64,000 nt of DNA from Coriobacteriales bacterium (GTDB lineage Bacteria; Actinomycetota; Coriobacteriia; Coriobacteriales; UBA8131): the NCBI GenBank assembly GCA_031282405.1, contig JAITDU010000014.1, forward strand, positions 1-64,000, in the 5' to 3' direction. Below are positions 1 to 8,917 of the stretch, one piece after another. Within the stretch, counting starts at the first letter, position 1. Each line of letters begins with the position of its first letter. Made by a program: the position numbers and the translations under genes. The notes beneath the pieces are model-generated. The model made no database searches and had not been told where the DNA came from. It saw only the letters and a list, made by a program, of their open reading frames with translations.

Positions 1-92
1 CATTAGCCTTGTCAAAAGCACGATACGTCTGTTGGAAGCACGTAAAACCAAGATTGGAGAGGGAAGAGATATGAAGTCGAAAATTACGCCAT

Positions 93-102
93 GGGGGGGG
101 GG
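93..102 (+). repeat. poly-G tract, G10
   Basis: Read directly: ...gcc atgggggggg ggcatc...; 10 consecutive G. Confidence 0.95.
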
Positions 103-171
103 CATCACCGTCTGGCTCTATAGCTCCCCATCCTTACAATTCGGAGTTTAACCACGCCGTTGCCGCTCGCG

Positions 172-196
172 AACCGCACGAGCCAGCGGTTTTTTT
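172..196 (+). terminator. Terminator-like hairpin at the start of the pilin ORF
   Basis: aaccgc (172-177) / gcggtt (186-191) stem, 8-nt loop, followed by a T run to 196. Confidence 0.5.
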
Positions 197-902
197 GTGC
201 CCTGTGCCTGGGGAGAAAAACAGGCGTAGCGGCTTTACGCTCGTTGAACTCATCGTCGTTATCGTTATCCTCGGAATACTTGCCGCTATTGCCATACCGG
301 CGCTTACGGGTTATATAAGCAAGGCAGAAGATGAACAGTACAAGATGGAGGCTCGCGATATAAACATAGCCATGCATGCCGTACTAGACGAGGCTTGGGC
401 AAATGGGGATTTTAACGGCGATTCTAGCATCGGTTATACGCCAGCCTATTACTTTTGGGGGAATTCAACTGCCACTGCAGACCATGTCGGTCTCAAAGCG
501 TTTTCCGTTAGTAATCTTTCAAGCGTTTCCTACGACGGCAATGCTTACGCACTTTACGGAAAAGTGCTTGAGTTGTTAGGTGAGCAGCTTGTAACATATG
601 ATCAACGGGATCAAGTATTCGAATATATTGGAATTGCCGCCAAAGACTCTGGGGCCAACGCTGCTACAGCCGACGGATTTGCCATCTTTTTATACACAAG
701 CGGCTATGAAAGCGATGCTCTATGCATTCTAGTTACTTATAAACTTAGACTAACCAATCCCGATGCGGTGCACTATGGCGATCAACTTCCATACGATGAA
801 GACTTCCGTGGACTTCTATATGATGGTGCTTACGATGACGCTTCTATTGCCTACGACGCAAACGCTGGTTATGAGATCTATCGCAACTTCTTTCTAATCT
901 GA
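195..902 (+). CDS. Type IV prepilin-like protein (major pilin candidate); true start may be ATG 71 if the G10 tract loses one G
   Basis: Class III prepilin motif RRSGFTLVELIVVIVILGILAAIAIPALTGYISKAEDEQ; frame is open from 75 to 902. Confidence 0.88.
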   Translation: MCPVPGEKNRRSGFTLVELIVVIVILGILAAIAIPALTGYISKAEDEQYKMEARDINIAMHAVLDEAWANGDFNGDSSIGYTPAYYFWGNSTATADHVGLKAFSVSNLSSVSYDGNAYALYGKVLELLGEQLVTYDQRDQVFEYIGIAAKDSGANAATADGFAIFLYTSGYESDALCILVTYKLRLTNPDAVHYGDQLPYDEDFRGLLYDGAYDDASIAYDANAGYEIYRNFFLI

Positions 903-966
903 TTTCCGCATGGATTTTGCGTGATCTACCAGTACAGTGCAAAACTCAGGATCTAGCATCATTAGC

Positions 967-1015
967 GCAGGGCGATTGCTTCATAAAACCCAACTGGAAC
1001 AGTCGCCCTGCTTTT
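967..1015 (+). terminator. Rho-independent terminator after the pilin gene
   Basis: gcagggcga / tcgccctgc 9-bp perfect inverted repeat followed by TTTT. Confidence 0.7.
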
Positions 1016-1053
1016 CTCGCTATGATTTTTTCGAAGTCCTTGTTGTTGCACGC

Positions 1054-1194
1054 TCAAAGCTGTAATACATCTGCGGGATAGGCGATAAATACTTCATCGG
1101 ATGTTACGATTGTAAGTCCACGCTCTATGGCCGTGGCTATGATGAGGCGGTCAAACGGGTCTTTGTGCGCTCGCAAAAGTGTTGGCAACATCAT
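1054..1194 (-). pseudogene. PIN-domain (VapC-like) toxin C-terminal remnant
   Basis: Reverse strand reads MMLPTLLRAHKDPFDRLIIATAIERGLTIVTSDEVFIAYPADVLQL*, matching the LP..H.DPFDRlLIA.A PIN/VapC C-terminal signature; frame disrupted upstream. Confidence 0.65.
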
Positions 1195-1277
1195 AAGTTG
1201 TGCAGACGATATGGGGATAACCCACTACCAAAACCTGGCAATCCAAGGAATCCTGGCCAGCTTCAAGTTGCAGTTGA

Positions 1278-1514
1278 GGCTTCACCCTTGTAGAACTCAT
1301 CGTCGTTATCGTAATCTTGGGCATCCTTGCCGCCATACCCTTACCCGCGCTCACGGGTTACATCTCCAAAGCAGATGACAAAGAGTGGGAGATGCGGGCC
1401 CGCGATGCAAACATAGCCATGCATGCCGCCATCGATGGGGCCTGGGCAAACGGTGAGTTTGACGCTAATGACGCGGCTTATAATCACTTTCACTTAACCT
1501 ATACCATGGACTGA
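1278..1514 (+). pseudogene. Second type IV pilin copy lacking leader and start codon
   Basis: GFTLVELIVVIVILGILAAIPLPALTGYISKADDKEWEMRARDANIAMHAAIDGAWANGEF; in-frame TGA immediately upstream of the first G; close match to 231-410. Confidence 0.8.
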
Positions 1515-1622
1515 GTGTACTAAGGGCTCCGCCCGCCCTACTGCGCCAGGCTCATAACTTCGCACCCGCAGCGCCAAAGAGACGCTGCAGCTGCGGAACT
1601 CGGGCAGCATGCCTGCATGCTG

Positions 1623-1740
1623 CCCTCAAACAGTCCTCGCTTACGCAGCGCCTCTTCAGCACTGCTGCTTCGCAGAATCGCCTGACACAGTAGGCCGGGC
1701 AATCGCTTCTCCCTCAAACAGTCCTCGCTTACGCAGCGCC
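1623..1740. repeat. 30-bp perfect direct repeat (1623-1652 and 1711-1740)
   Basis: ccctcaaacagtcctcgcttacgcagcgcc occurs twice. Confidence 0.9.
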
Positions 1741-1771
1741 CCCGCAACACGGCGGTTGCCTGTCCTGCAGA

Positions 1772-2956
1772 CTAATGGCGTTTGCCCAAAAAACGCCGCA
1801 TTGAGCCGAGCGTGTTGGCCGGGCCGTCGCTTATCAAGCTCCTCAGCCCCTTACGTAGCAGGTGCCGGTTGTATTCGCGGCTGTCAAAGTCGCGTTCAGG
1901 CAGCCCGCGCAGTCGCAGAAATAACTCTTTTTCCTGGGGAGAAAGCCGCGGCTCGGACAGTACCAGGTCTGCGTCCATGCGCTCGAACATCGCCTTGACG
2001 GCTGTGGCTACGGCCTCGTCCTCTAAGAGTCCCACGTTTTGGATGTCGTCCAGATGGGCAAAGCCGCGTAGGTAATGAGCGCTGAGTATGCGAGAGTCGA
2101 TGGTGTCCTTCGCGCCACCCAAACCGCCTACGTCCTCAATGATATCCAGCATCTCCTGCCAGCGCTCAAAAGGCAGGAGCGGATGAGTGCGTGTGAACTC
2201 GGCCACCTGCCCAGGTGTGTCCTCGCGATAGCAGTAAAACGGCTGGTCGAGATAGAGGATGGTGCCGGCTCGCAGCAGGGTATCGAGCAAAAACAGGTTA
2301 TCGGCCCAACTCGCCCCGGGTGTCTCCCTCAAGCGAATGCGCTCCTCCTCCAAAAACTCGCGGCGATACAGGGCGCTCCAGATTGAAGGATGATGAGCCA
2401 AAAGCTCGCTACCCTCGGCAATCCTAAACGGCTGGGTAGAGGGGTTAACGTTTTTGCGATATGCGCAATTAAGTCTGCGTTCTTTGCCTTGCCCAGCGTT
2501 TACGATGCGCCAGTACGGCGTCTTGATGATGTCGATGCGGCCGGTCTGGTCCTCGCGGGTACCAAAGAAGAACACAAGCATGCTGAAGTACATGCCCATA
2601 TCAATCCAGTCGTCGGCCTCGACTATCGAGATCCACTGACCGCGTGCTGCGTTCAGACCGTCATTCAGAGCCGCCCCATAGCCGGCATTGGGTTTGTCGA
2701 TTATACTGATGCGTTTGTCCTGAGCGGCATTGCGCTCCAAAATGGCCAAGGTGTCGTCGGTGGAGCCATCGTTGATACAGATGATATCCAGGCGCTTTTC
2801 GGTTTGACTGCGAATTGAATCGAGGCACTGTTGCAGGGTCGCGCTTGCGTTATAGCAGGGCACCAGCACCGAAATCTGAATGATGCTGGCATTATTGGCA
2901 TCGGGATTTATGTAGACTTCTTCTCTCAGGGCATCCTGAGTGCCGGTCTCGATCAT
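1772..2956 (-). CDS. Glycosyltransferase family 2
   Basis: ISVLVPCYNASATLQQCLDSIRSQTEKRLDIICINDGSTDDTL and VEADDW motifs of GT-A/GT2 enzymes. Confidence 0.9.
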   Translation of the reverse strand: MIETGTQDALREEVYINPDANNASIIQISVLVPCYNASATLQQCLDSIRSQTEKRLDIICINDGSTDDTLAILERNAAQDKRISIIDKPNAGYGAALNDGLNAARGQWISIVEADDWIDMGMYFSMLVFFFGTREDQTGRIDIIKTPYWRIVNAGQGKERRLNCAYRKNVNPSTQPFRIAEGSELLAHHPSIWSALYRREFLEEERIRLRETPGASWADNLFLLDTLLRAGTILYLDQPFYCYREDTPGQVAEFTRTHPLLPFERWQEMLDIIEDVGGLGGAKDTIDSRILSAHYLRGFAHLDDIQNVGLLEDEAVATAVKAMFERMDADLVLSEPRLSPQEKELFLRLRGLPERDFDSREYNRHLLRKGLRSLISDGPANTLGSMRRFLGKRH

Positions 2957-2977
2957 CTGCGTCCCACCACCTTCGTG

Positions 2978-3760
2978 TCAGGTTTCGTTCATGTGTCGGT
3001 AGGCCTCGCAGACCTCCTGGGCATCGCCGAGCATCATCATTCGACTTTTTTCCAGCCAAAGCGCGTGTTTGCAGATTCGCTCAACCTGATCGACGCTGTG
3101 GGAGACAAACAGCACCGTCGTGCAGTGCTCCTTGATCAGTTGGCTGATGCGCTGTTCGCACTTCTCTTGGAAGAACATGTCGCCAACACTCAGTGTCTCG
3201 TCGACAATCAAGATGTCGGGCACGATGACCGTGGCAATGGCAAAGGCGATGCGGGCCACCATACCGCTGGAATAGTTTTTGAGCGGCAGCTCCAAAAAAT
3301 CCCATAGTTCGGCAAAATCGACGATCTCATCAAAATGTTGATTCAAAAACGTACGGCTATAGCCCAAAAGCGCACCATTGAGATAGATGTTCTCGCGCGC
3401 GGAGAGCTCCATGTCAAAGCCGGCGCCCAGTTCGATAAGCGGCGCTATGGTTCCGCTGACCTCGCATTTTCCAATCGTCGGATCCAAGACCCCGGCGATA
3501 ATCTTCAACATTGTAGATTTGCCTGAGCCGTTTGTGCCCACGAGGCCAAAGGTGTCGCCGTGTTTCACCTCAAAGCTGATATCGTTTAAGGCGATAAATT
3601 CCTTGAAAAACAATTCTCCTTTGGCCAGTTTGAGAAAATATTCCTTGAGCGAGTTAAGCTGTTCGCTTGCCATATTAAAACTCATAGAGACATCGCTCAC
3701 GCGCACGGCGCAGCTTCCTGTTACTTCAGGAGTGTAAAGATATTTTCCGCTTGTTACCAA
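2978..3760 (-). CDS. ABC transporter ATP-binding protein, polysaccharide/teichoic acid export (Wzt/TagH-like)
   Basis: Walker A GTNGSGKST, signature YSSGM, Walker B DILIVDE; next to the permease. Confidence 0.9.
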   Translation of the reverse strand: MVTSGKYLYTPEVTGSCAVRVSDVSMSFNMASEQLNSLKEYFLKLAKGELFFKEFIALNDISFEVKHGDTFGLVGTNGSGKSTMLKIIAGVLDPTIGKCEVSGTIAPLIELGAGFDMELSARENIYLNGALLGYSRTFLNQHFDEIVDFAELWDFLELPLKNYSSGMVARIAFAIATVIVPDILIVDETLSVGDMFFQEKCEQRISQLIKEHCTTVLFVSHSVDQVERICKHALWLEKSRMMMLGDAQEVCEAYRHMNET

Positions 3761-3778
3761 CCGTATGCCGCCTTACTG

Positions 3779-4555
3779 TCAAACGTAAAGGATGAAACGG
3801 CCCTGTAGCTTTCTGAACACTACAATGCCAATAGCCAAAGTTACCAGTGCCATGCCCAGGCAGACCAGATTGCTTGTGAATGACGGCGTGGCCCCCCAGA
3901 GCACTATCTCGCGAAAGTAGGTGACATACTGATACATCGGGTTGAACTGCATGGCCGTCTGCATCCAATCCGGTAGCATTGCTAGCGGGTAGAACAGCGG
4001 CGTGGCATAGGTCCAGGCCAAAGTTATCACGCTCCACAGGTGGATGAAGTCGCGAAAGAAAACTGCTAAAGCCGATAGCAATAATGACAGTCCTGTACAG
4101 AACAGCACCATATAGATCAAAAGCAGCGGCATGAAAAGCAAATTAGCAGTAGGTGCAACGGAGAAATAAACCATTACGATGACGACGGCAACGAGCGATA
4201 TAACGAAATTGACAAGTTCAAACAGCACCTTCTCTAAAGGAAACAGCACCTTATTGACGCGGATCTTTTTGATAAGCGGCGCGGCATCAATGATCGATTT
4301 GAGCCCGTCACCGGTGGAGTTGGACATGAAGTTGAACAGGATGGTGCCCAAGATCAGATAAAGCGGAAAGTTTTCGATCTCGAAACGGAACATGAACGAA
4401 AACACCGCTGTAAGTACGACCATCATCAGCAGTGGGTTGAGGATACTCCAAAGCACACCGAGGACGCTACGTCGGTACTTGAGTTTGAAATCCTTGGAAA
4501 CCAACGACGACAGTATGAAACCATCCCGCTCAAAGCTGGCGAATATCTTGTTCAT
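3779..4555 (-). CDS. ABC-2 type polysaccharide export permease (Wzm/TagG-like)
   Basis: MNKIFASFERDGFILSSLVSKDFKLKYRRSVLGVLWSILNPLLMMVVLTAVFSFMF; multiple hydrophobic segments; start set to ATG at 4555. Confidence 0.88.
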   Translation of the reverse strand: MNKIFASFERDGFILSSLVSKDFKLKYRRSVLGVLWSILNPLLMMVVLTAVFSFMFRFEIENFPLYLILGTILFNFMSNSTGDGLKSIIDAAPLIKKIRVNKVLFPLEKVLFELVNFVISLVAVVIVMVYFSVAPTANLLFMPLLLIYMVLFCTGLSLLLSALAVFFRDFIHLWSVITLAWTYATPLFYPLAMLPDWMQTAMQFNPMYQYVTYFREIVLWGATPSFTSNLVCLGMALVTLAIGIVVFRKLQGRFILYV

Positions 4556-4772
4556 GGGCAAAATGATAACATAGTGCAGACGAGATGAGACAGCATAGTG
4601 ATCTTGAGAGCGATTTTCGTAGCGCTTTTGACGCACTGGCCAATCTGGATGTGCTGTTTCATACCGATACGCGTGCCCGTATGCGTGCTGATACGGACTT
4701 TGATAGCGGCACAAAGCAATGATTGTCGAGGCGGACACTGTGAAAGCCGAGACGGACACCGAGAAGGACGAG

Positions 4773-6038
4773 ATGATGCGTGTAGATTTCTCACCACCAG
4801 ACATCACCGAGGCGGAAATCACGGCGGTAGCCGAGGTCTTGCGCAGCGGCTGGATAACCACGGGGCCTCAGGCCAGCGCCTTGGAGCTTGAACTGGCGCG
4901 GTGGGCTGGCGTTGGCGATGACGTAGCGGCCGTCGCTGATTGCACCACTGCGCCCCCTCGCCGCGCGGCCGTGTTCAGTTCGGGTACGGCGGCTTTGGAA
5001 TGCGCGCTCAGGCTGCTGGGCATCGGCCCCGGTGACGAAGTCATCACGACCGCCTATACGTTTACGGCCACGGCCAGCGTCATCTATCATGTAGGCGCTA
5101 CGCCGGTGCTGATCGACTGTGCTCCTAACTCATTTGAGATGGACTACGTTGCCCTCAAAGAAGCCATAACGCCTCGTACCAAGGTGATAATTCCGGTCGA
5201 CATCGGCGGTGTGATGTGCGATTACTATCAGGTCTGGGGTGCCATCAATGCCACGAGCGAGCTATTTTCTCCCACGTCGGGCACTTTACAAGAGGCTTTC
5301 GACTCCGTTATCATGCTGGCCGATGCCGCTCACTCACTTGGAGCCAGCCGCTTTGGCCACGCCTCGGGTTCGGTGGCGGACTTTACAGCCTTTAGCTTCC
5401 ACGCGGTCAAGAATGTGACGACCGCTGAGGGCGGAGCGCTGGTTTGGAAACGCCACGCACGGCTTGATGACGAGACGGTCTATCGACACTTGGCGCAGCT
5501 CAGATTGCACGGGCAAACCAAAGATGCCCTGGCCAAGTCTGCTCTGGGCGGCTGGGAGTATGACGTTGCTCTGCCGGGGTATAAATACAACCTTACCGAC
5601 GTGGCTGCCGCCCTGGGTCTTGCGCAACTTACGCGCTATCCGCAGATGCTAACACGTCGGCGCGAGCTTGTCGATTCGTATGTCAAGGGCTTAGATGGCG
5701 AGAAGGTCCAGCTGCTGGATCACCGCAATGAAGGCAATGGTTCATCGTGTCATCTGCTGATGTTGCGCCTGCGGGGGAAAAGCCAGACGTTTCGCGATTT
5801 GTTTATCCAAAAGATGGCGCAGCGCGGCGTGACAACGAATGTGCACTATAAGCCGCTGCCGCTGCTGAGCGCCTATCGGCAACGCGGCTTCGATATTCGC
5901 GCTTATCCCCAGGCGTTGGCGCAGTACCAAAACGAGCTCAGCCTGCCTTTGTACTCCAAGCTCACCGACGAGCAACTTGCCTATGTATGCGCGAGTTTTG
6001 ACGATGTGTGGGATGAATGCGCGGCGGCCGGTGTTTAG
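4773..6038 (+). CDS. DegT/DnrJ/EryC1/StrS family sugar aminotransferase
   Basis: FSSGTAALECALRLLGIGPGDEVITTAYTFTATASV..., LADAAHSLGA, FSFHAVKNVTTAEGG (PLP lysine). Confidence 0.92.
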   Translation: MMRVDFSPPDITEAEITAVAEVLRSGWITTGPQASALELELARWAGVGDDVAAVADCTTAPPRRAAVFSSGTAALECALRLLGIGPGDEVITTAYTFTATASVIYHVGATPVLIDCAPNSFEMDYVALKEAITPRTKVIIPVDIGGVMCDYYQVWGAINATSELFSPTSGTLQEAFDSVIMLADAAHSLGASRFGHASGSVADFTAFSFHAVKNVTTAEGGALVWKRHARLDDETVYRHLAQLRLHGQTKDALAKSALGGWEYDVALPGYKYNLTDVAAALGLAQLTRYPQMLTRRRELVDSYVKGLDGEKVQLLDHRNEGNGSSCHLLMLRLRGKSQTFRDLFIQKMAQRGVTTNVHYKPLPLLSAYRQRGFDIRAYPQALAQYQNELSLPLYSKLTDEQLAYVCASFDDVWDECAAAGV

Positions 6039-6056
6039 TGTGAACGCGCACGGTGT

Positions 6057-6180
6057 ACACTCTGATATGCGCGTGGTGCTGGATACAGGCGCACGGTTTA
6101 TTATTGCGTCTATCCAAAGGCGACACTCTGATATGCGCGTGGAACTGGGATCAGCGCTGGGATCAGCGCTGGACTCGGCG
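6057..6180. repeat. Intergenic repeats: 20-bp direct repeat (6057-6076, 6123-6142) and 12-bp tandem x3 (6145-6180)
   Basis: acactctgatatgcgcgtgg twice; ctgggatcagcg/ctgggatcagcg/ctggactcggcg. Confidence 0.85.
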
Positions 6181-6200
6181 CTGGGTTTGGGAGGCTGAAA

Positions 6201-6815
6201 ATGGCCCGACTGTATGCTCGCTTCGTCAAACGGGTCTTTGACCTGGCTCTGGGCGTTGTTGCTCTTCCTGTCATCGGCCTGGAATTCGTTATCGTAGCGC
6301 CGCTGATTATCAAAGAGGATCGCGGTCCGATATTCTACAATGCAGAACGTGTGGGCCAAAACGGTAAACCGTTTAAGATGTACAAGTATCGGACGATGTA
6401 TGTTGGTTCGCCCGACATCGTCAGTGCCGACGGCTCCACCTTTAATGCTCCCGATGACCCGCGGCTTACGCGTGTGGGCGCTTTTTTGCGTCGCAGCAGC
6501 TTAGACGAATTGCCCCAGGTCATAAATATCCTCAAAGGAGAGATGAGCTTTATCGGCCCGCGTCCGGACATTCCGCGCGAAGTTGCGCTTTATGAGGGAG
6601 AAGAACCCTTAAAACTCAACGTAAAACCAGGCATCAGCGGCTATGCCCAAGTCTACGGCCGAAACGCGCTGCCCTGGCGCGAACGCCTGGCCCTGGACGT
6701 GACCTATGTCAAGAAACAGTCCTTTTTACTGGATGCGCGCATCTTCTTCAAGACGTTTGCGGTGGTGTTCTCACAAGACGGCATCTTTGAGTCCAAAAGG
6801 GGCGATGAGGCTTAA
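6201..6815 (+). CDS. Bacterial sugar transferase (undecaprenyl-phosphate sugar phosphotransferase)
   Basis: KRVFDLALGVVALP..., KYRTMYVGSPD, LDELPQVINILKGEMSFIGPRPD, VKPGISGYAQVYGRN. Confidence 0.93.
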   Translation: MARLYARFVKRVFDLALGVVALPVIGLEFVIVAPLIIKEDRGPIFYNAERVGQNGKPFKMYKYRTMYVGSPDIVSADGSTFNAPDDPRLTRVGAFLRRSSLDELPQVINILKGEMSFIGPRPDIPREVALYEGEEPLKLNVKPGISGYAQVYGRNALPWRERLALDVTYVKKQSFLLDARIFFKTFAVVFSQDGIFESKRGDEA

Positions 6816-6879
6816 TGAGCGTTACTTCTCACCCGACATCCAAGCGCTCACTGCGAGGTTTTGGGAGCGGTGGGTCTTG

Positions 6880-7962
6880 ATGAACGTTCCTTCTCCCCAG
6901 GTATCGGTGCTGGTACCCATTTACAACGTTGAGGTGTACCTGGATCGTTGTCTGGCTTCGATCGCAGCTCAGAGTTTTGATGATTTTGAGGTTATCTGTC
7001 TTAATGACGGTTCGACGGATGGTTCTTTGGCGGTAATTCGGTCCTACGTGGACAAAGATCCGCGTTTCAGGCTCGTGAACAAGCCTAACAGCGGTTATGG
7101 CGATACGATGAATCAGGGGCTTGCCCTTGCGCGTGGCAGCTATATTGCCATTGTGGAATCCGACGATTTTATTGCGGCGCACATGTTGGAGCAGCTGTGG
7201 ACGGCCGCCCAAAAAAACGAAGTCGAGGTGGTCAAGGCAAATTGCTATTTTTATTGGCAATATCCACGAGCCCGGCAGCGATTATTTCATCTGGTGCCGC
7301 GCTCCGAGACTGGATGCGTTATTGACCCGGCGCAGCACACACAGATATTCCATCTTACGCAGTCCATCTGGTCGGCACTCTACCGGCGCGACTTCCTTAC
7401 AGCCAATGCCATCGATTTTGTGGCTTCTCCCGGTGCCTCTTACCAAGATGCCGCGTTCAACTTCAAGGTCTGGTGCGCGGCCCGGCGCGTGTGGTTTGTG
7501 CCCGATGCCCTCTACTATTACCGTCAGGATAACGCCTCTTCCTCAGTGGCGTCCAAGACCAAGGCCCTTGCGGTGGTAGGGGAGTATGCTGCCATCGATG
7601 CCTACCTTGCGACACGTCCCGAGAAATTGGCGGCTTTTGGTGCTCTGGCGCAAAAGCTCAAGTTCGATGCCTATCTGTGGAACTACGAGCGTCTGGCACC
7701 CGGACTCAAACTGGATTTTCTGCACTTATTTGCTGCCGAGATACGTGAGGATGCCGCACACGGCCGCATCGACCGTAGACTTTACGAGCCCTGGAAGCTC
7801 TACGATTTGGATGCGCTTTTGCTCTCGGCCGAGCACTATCACGAACTCAGGCTCAAACACGGAGGAGCAAACGCACACGGCCGCATCCGTTTTTATCTGT
7901 CTCAGGCCGGGCCGCTCGTCTGCTGGCGCTTTATCTGGTCTAAGCTCTATCGGGCGGGATAA
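6880..7962 (+). CDS. Glycosyltransferase family 2
   Basis: VSVLVPIYNVEVYLDRCLASIAAQSFDDFEVICLNDGSTDGS; paralogous to 1772-2956; start uncertain (6809 or 6880). Confidence 0.9.
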   Translation: MNVPSPQVSVLVPIYNVEVYLDRCLASIAAQSFDDFEVICLNDGSTDGSLAVIRSYVDKDPRFRLVNKPNSGYGDTMNQGLALARGSYIAIVESDDFIAAHMLEQLWTAAQKNEVEVVKANCYFYWQYPRARQRLFHLVPRSETGCVIDPAQHTQIFHLTQSIWSALYRRDFLTANAIDFVASPGASYQDAAFNFKVWCAARRVWFVPDALYYYRQDNASSSVASKTKALAVVGEYAAIDAYLATRPEKLAAFGALAQKLKFDAYLWNYERLAPGLKLDFLHLFAAEIREDAAHGRIDRRLYEPWKLYDLDALLLSAEHYHELRLKHGGANAHGRIRFYLSQAGPLVCWRFIWSKLYRAG

Positions 7963-7996
7963 GCGCAGTTTGATTCAAAACGGCTCACGCGTTCGC

Positions 7997-8635
7997 TCAT
8001 TTCACTAAAGTAGCACCTAATTCATAGGCTTTCTTGAGGTCTTCCAAAAAGACGGTTTCGTGTCTCCTCAGGCGCTCTTTTGCGTCAAAGCGCCCGGCCG
8101 CATAGTTGCTGTAGTCGTCGAATTGCAATGTTTCGGACGCAGTCAGGTCGCTCGTCTCACCAAACAACCTGGCAAATAGCTGGCGATTATGCTCAAAGAG
8201 TTCCCTGTAACCGGTTTCACCATACTGTGCCTCGGGCGCGTTTGTCGTGTAAATCAAGGAGGTTTTGATATAGCGACCAAAATGCGACGGTTGATTGTCG
8301 TAAGATATGTAGGGAAAGCAGACCCTCTCAATGAACGCGCGCGTCAATCCCGTAACGTCTCCAAAGTAGATGGGTGAGCCAACGACGAAGGCATCGCAGT
8401 CGCGTATCGCCTTCAGCACCGGTCTCAATCCGTCGTGTTGAGCACAGACATCAAGCAGCACTCCGGCTCGCTTGCAGGCAAAACAGCTCACGCACCCCTT
8501 ATAGTCCAGTTCATACAGTCTAAAACTTTGCACCTGCGCACCGCTCGCGGCAGCCCCCTGTGCCAGTTTGTCTAACATTCGGGCGGTGTTCCAACCTTTG
8601 CGCGGCCCACCATCCACAACCACCAGCGTTTTCAT
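7997..8635 (-). CDS. Flavodoxin-family / NADPH-dependent FMN reductase-like protein
   Basis: MKTLVVVDGGPRKGWNTARMLDKLAQGA...; CVSCFACKR; AFVVGSPIYFGDVTG. Confidence 0.85.
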   Translation of the reverse strand: MKTLVVVDGGPRKGWNTARMLDKLAQGAAASGAQVQSFRLYELDYKGCVSCFACKRAGVLLDVCAQHDGLRPVLKAIRDCDAFVVGSPIYFGDVTGLTRAFIERVCFPYISYDNQPSHFGRYIKTSLIYTTNAPEAQYGETGYRELFEHNRQLFARLFGETSDLTASETLQFDDYSNYAAGRFDAKERLRRHETVFLEDLKKAYELGATLVK

Positions 8636-8770
8636 CGAGACCTCCTATTCGACTACTTTTGAACCCTGCAATTCCATCGAGATACATTCATGTTCATGTT
8701 CTTCTCATTATTCGAAAAAGTATACAGCAAGCAGGCTTTGACGAGGTATTTGCATTGCGCTGCTACAGGA

Positions 8771-8797
8771 CATGAAGGGGACGGTTCATGTATGCCT
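8771..8797. repeat. REP-like element, copy 1
   Basis: catgaaggggacggttcatgtatgcct; near-identical to 54581-54607; catgaa/ttcatg hairpin around ggggacgg. Confidence 0.6.
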
Positions 8798-8917
8798 TCT
8801 GTCAATTTGTCACCGACTGAGAACTATAAGGCTCAGCGCAACCGACGCCCAGGAGCTTTGCATTATCAATCTGGTACGCCTCTGGGCACAACCGCCCGGC
8901 TATGGGATAATAGCGCT

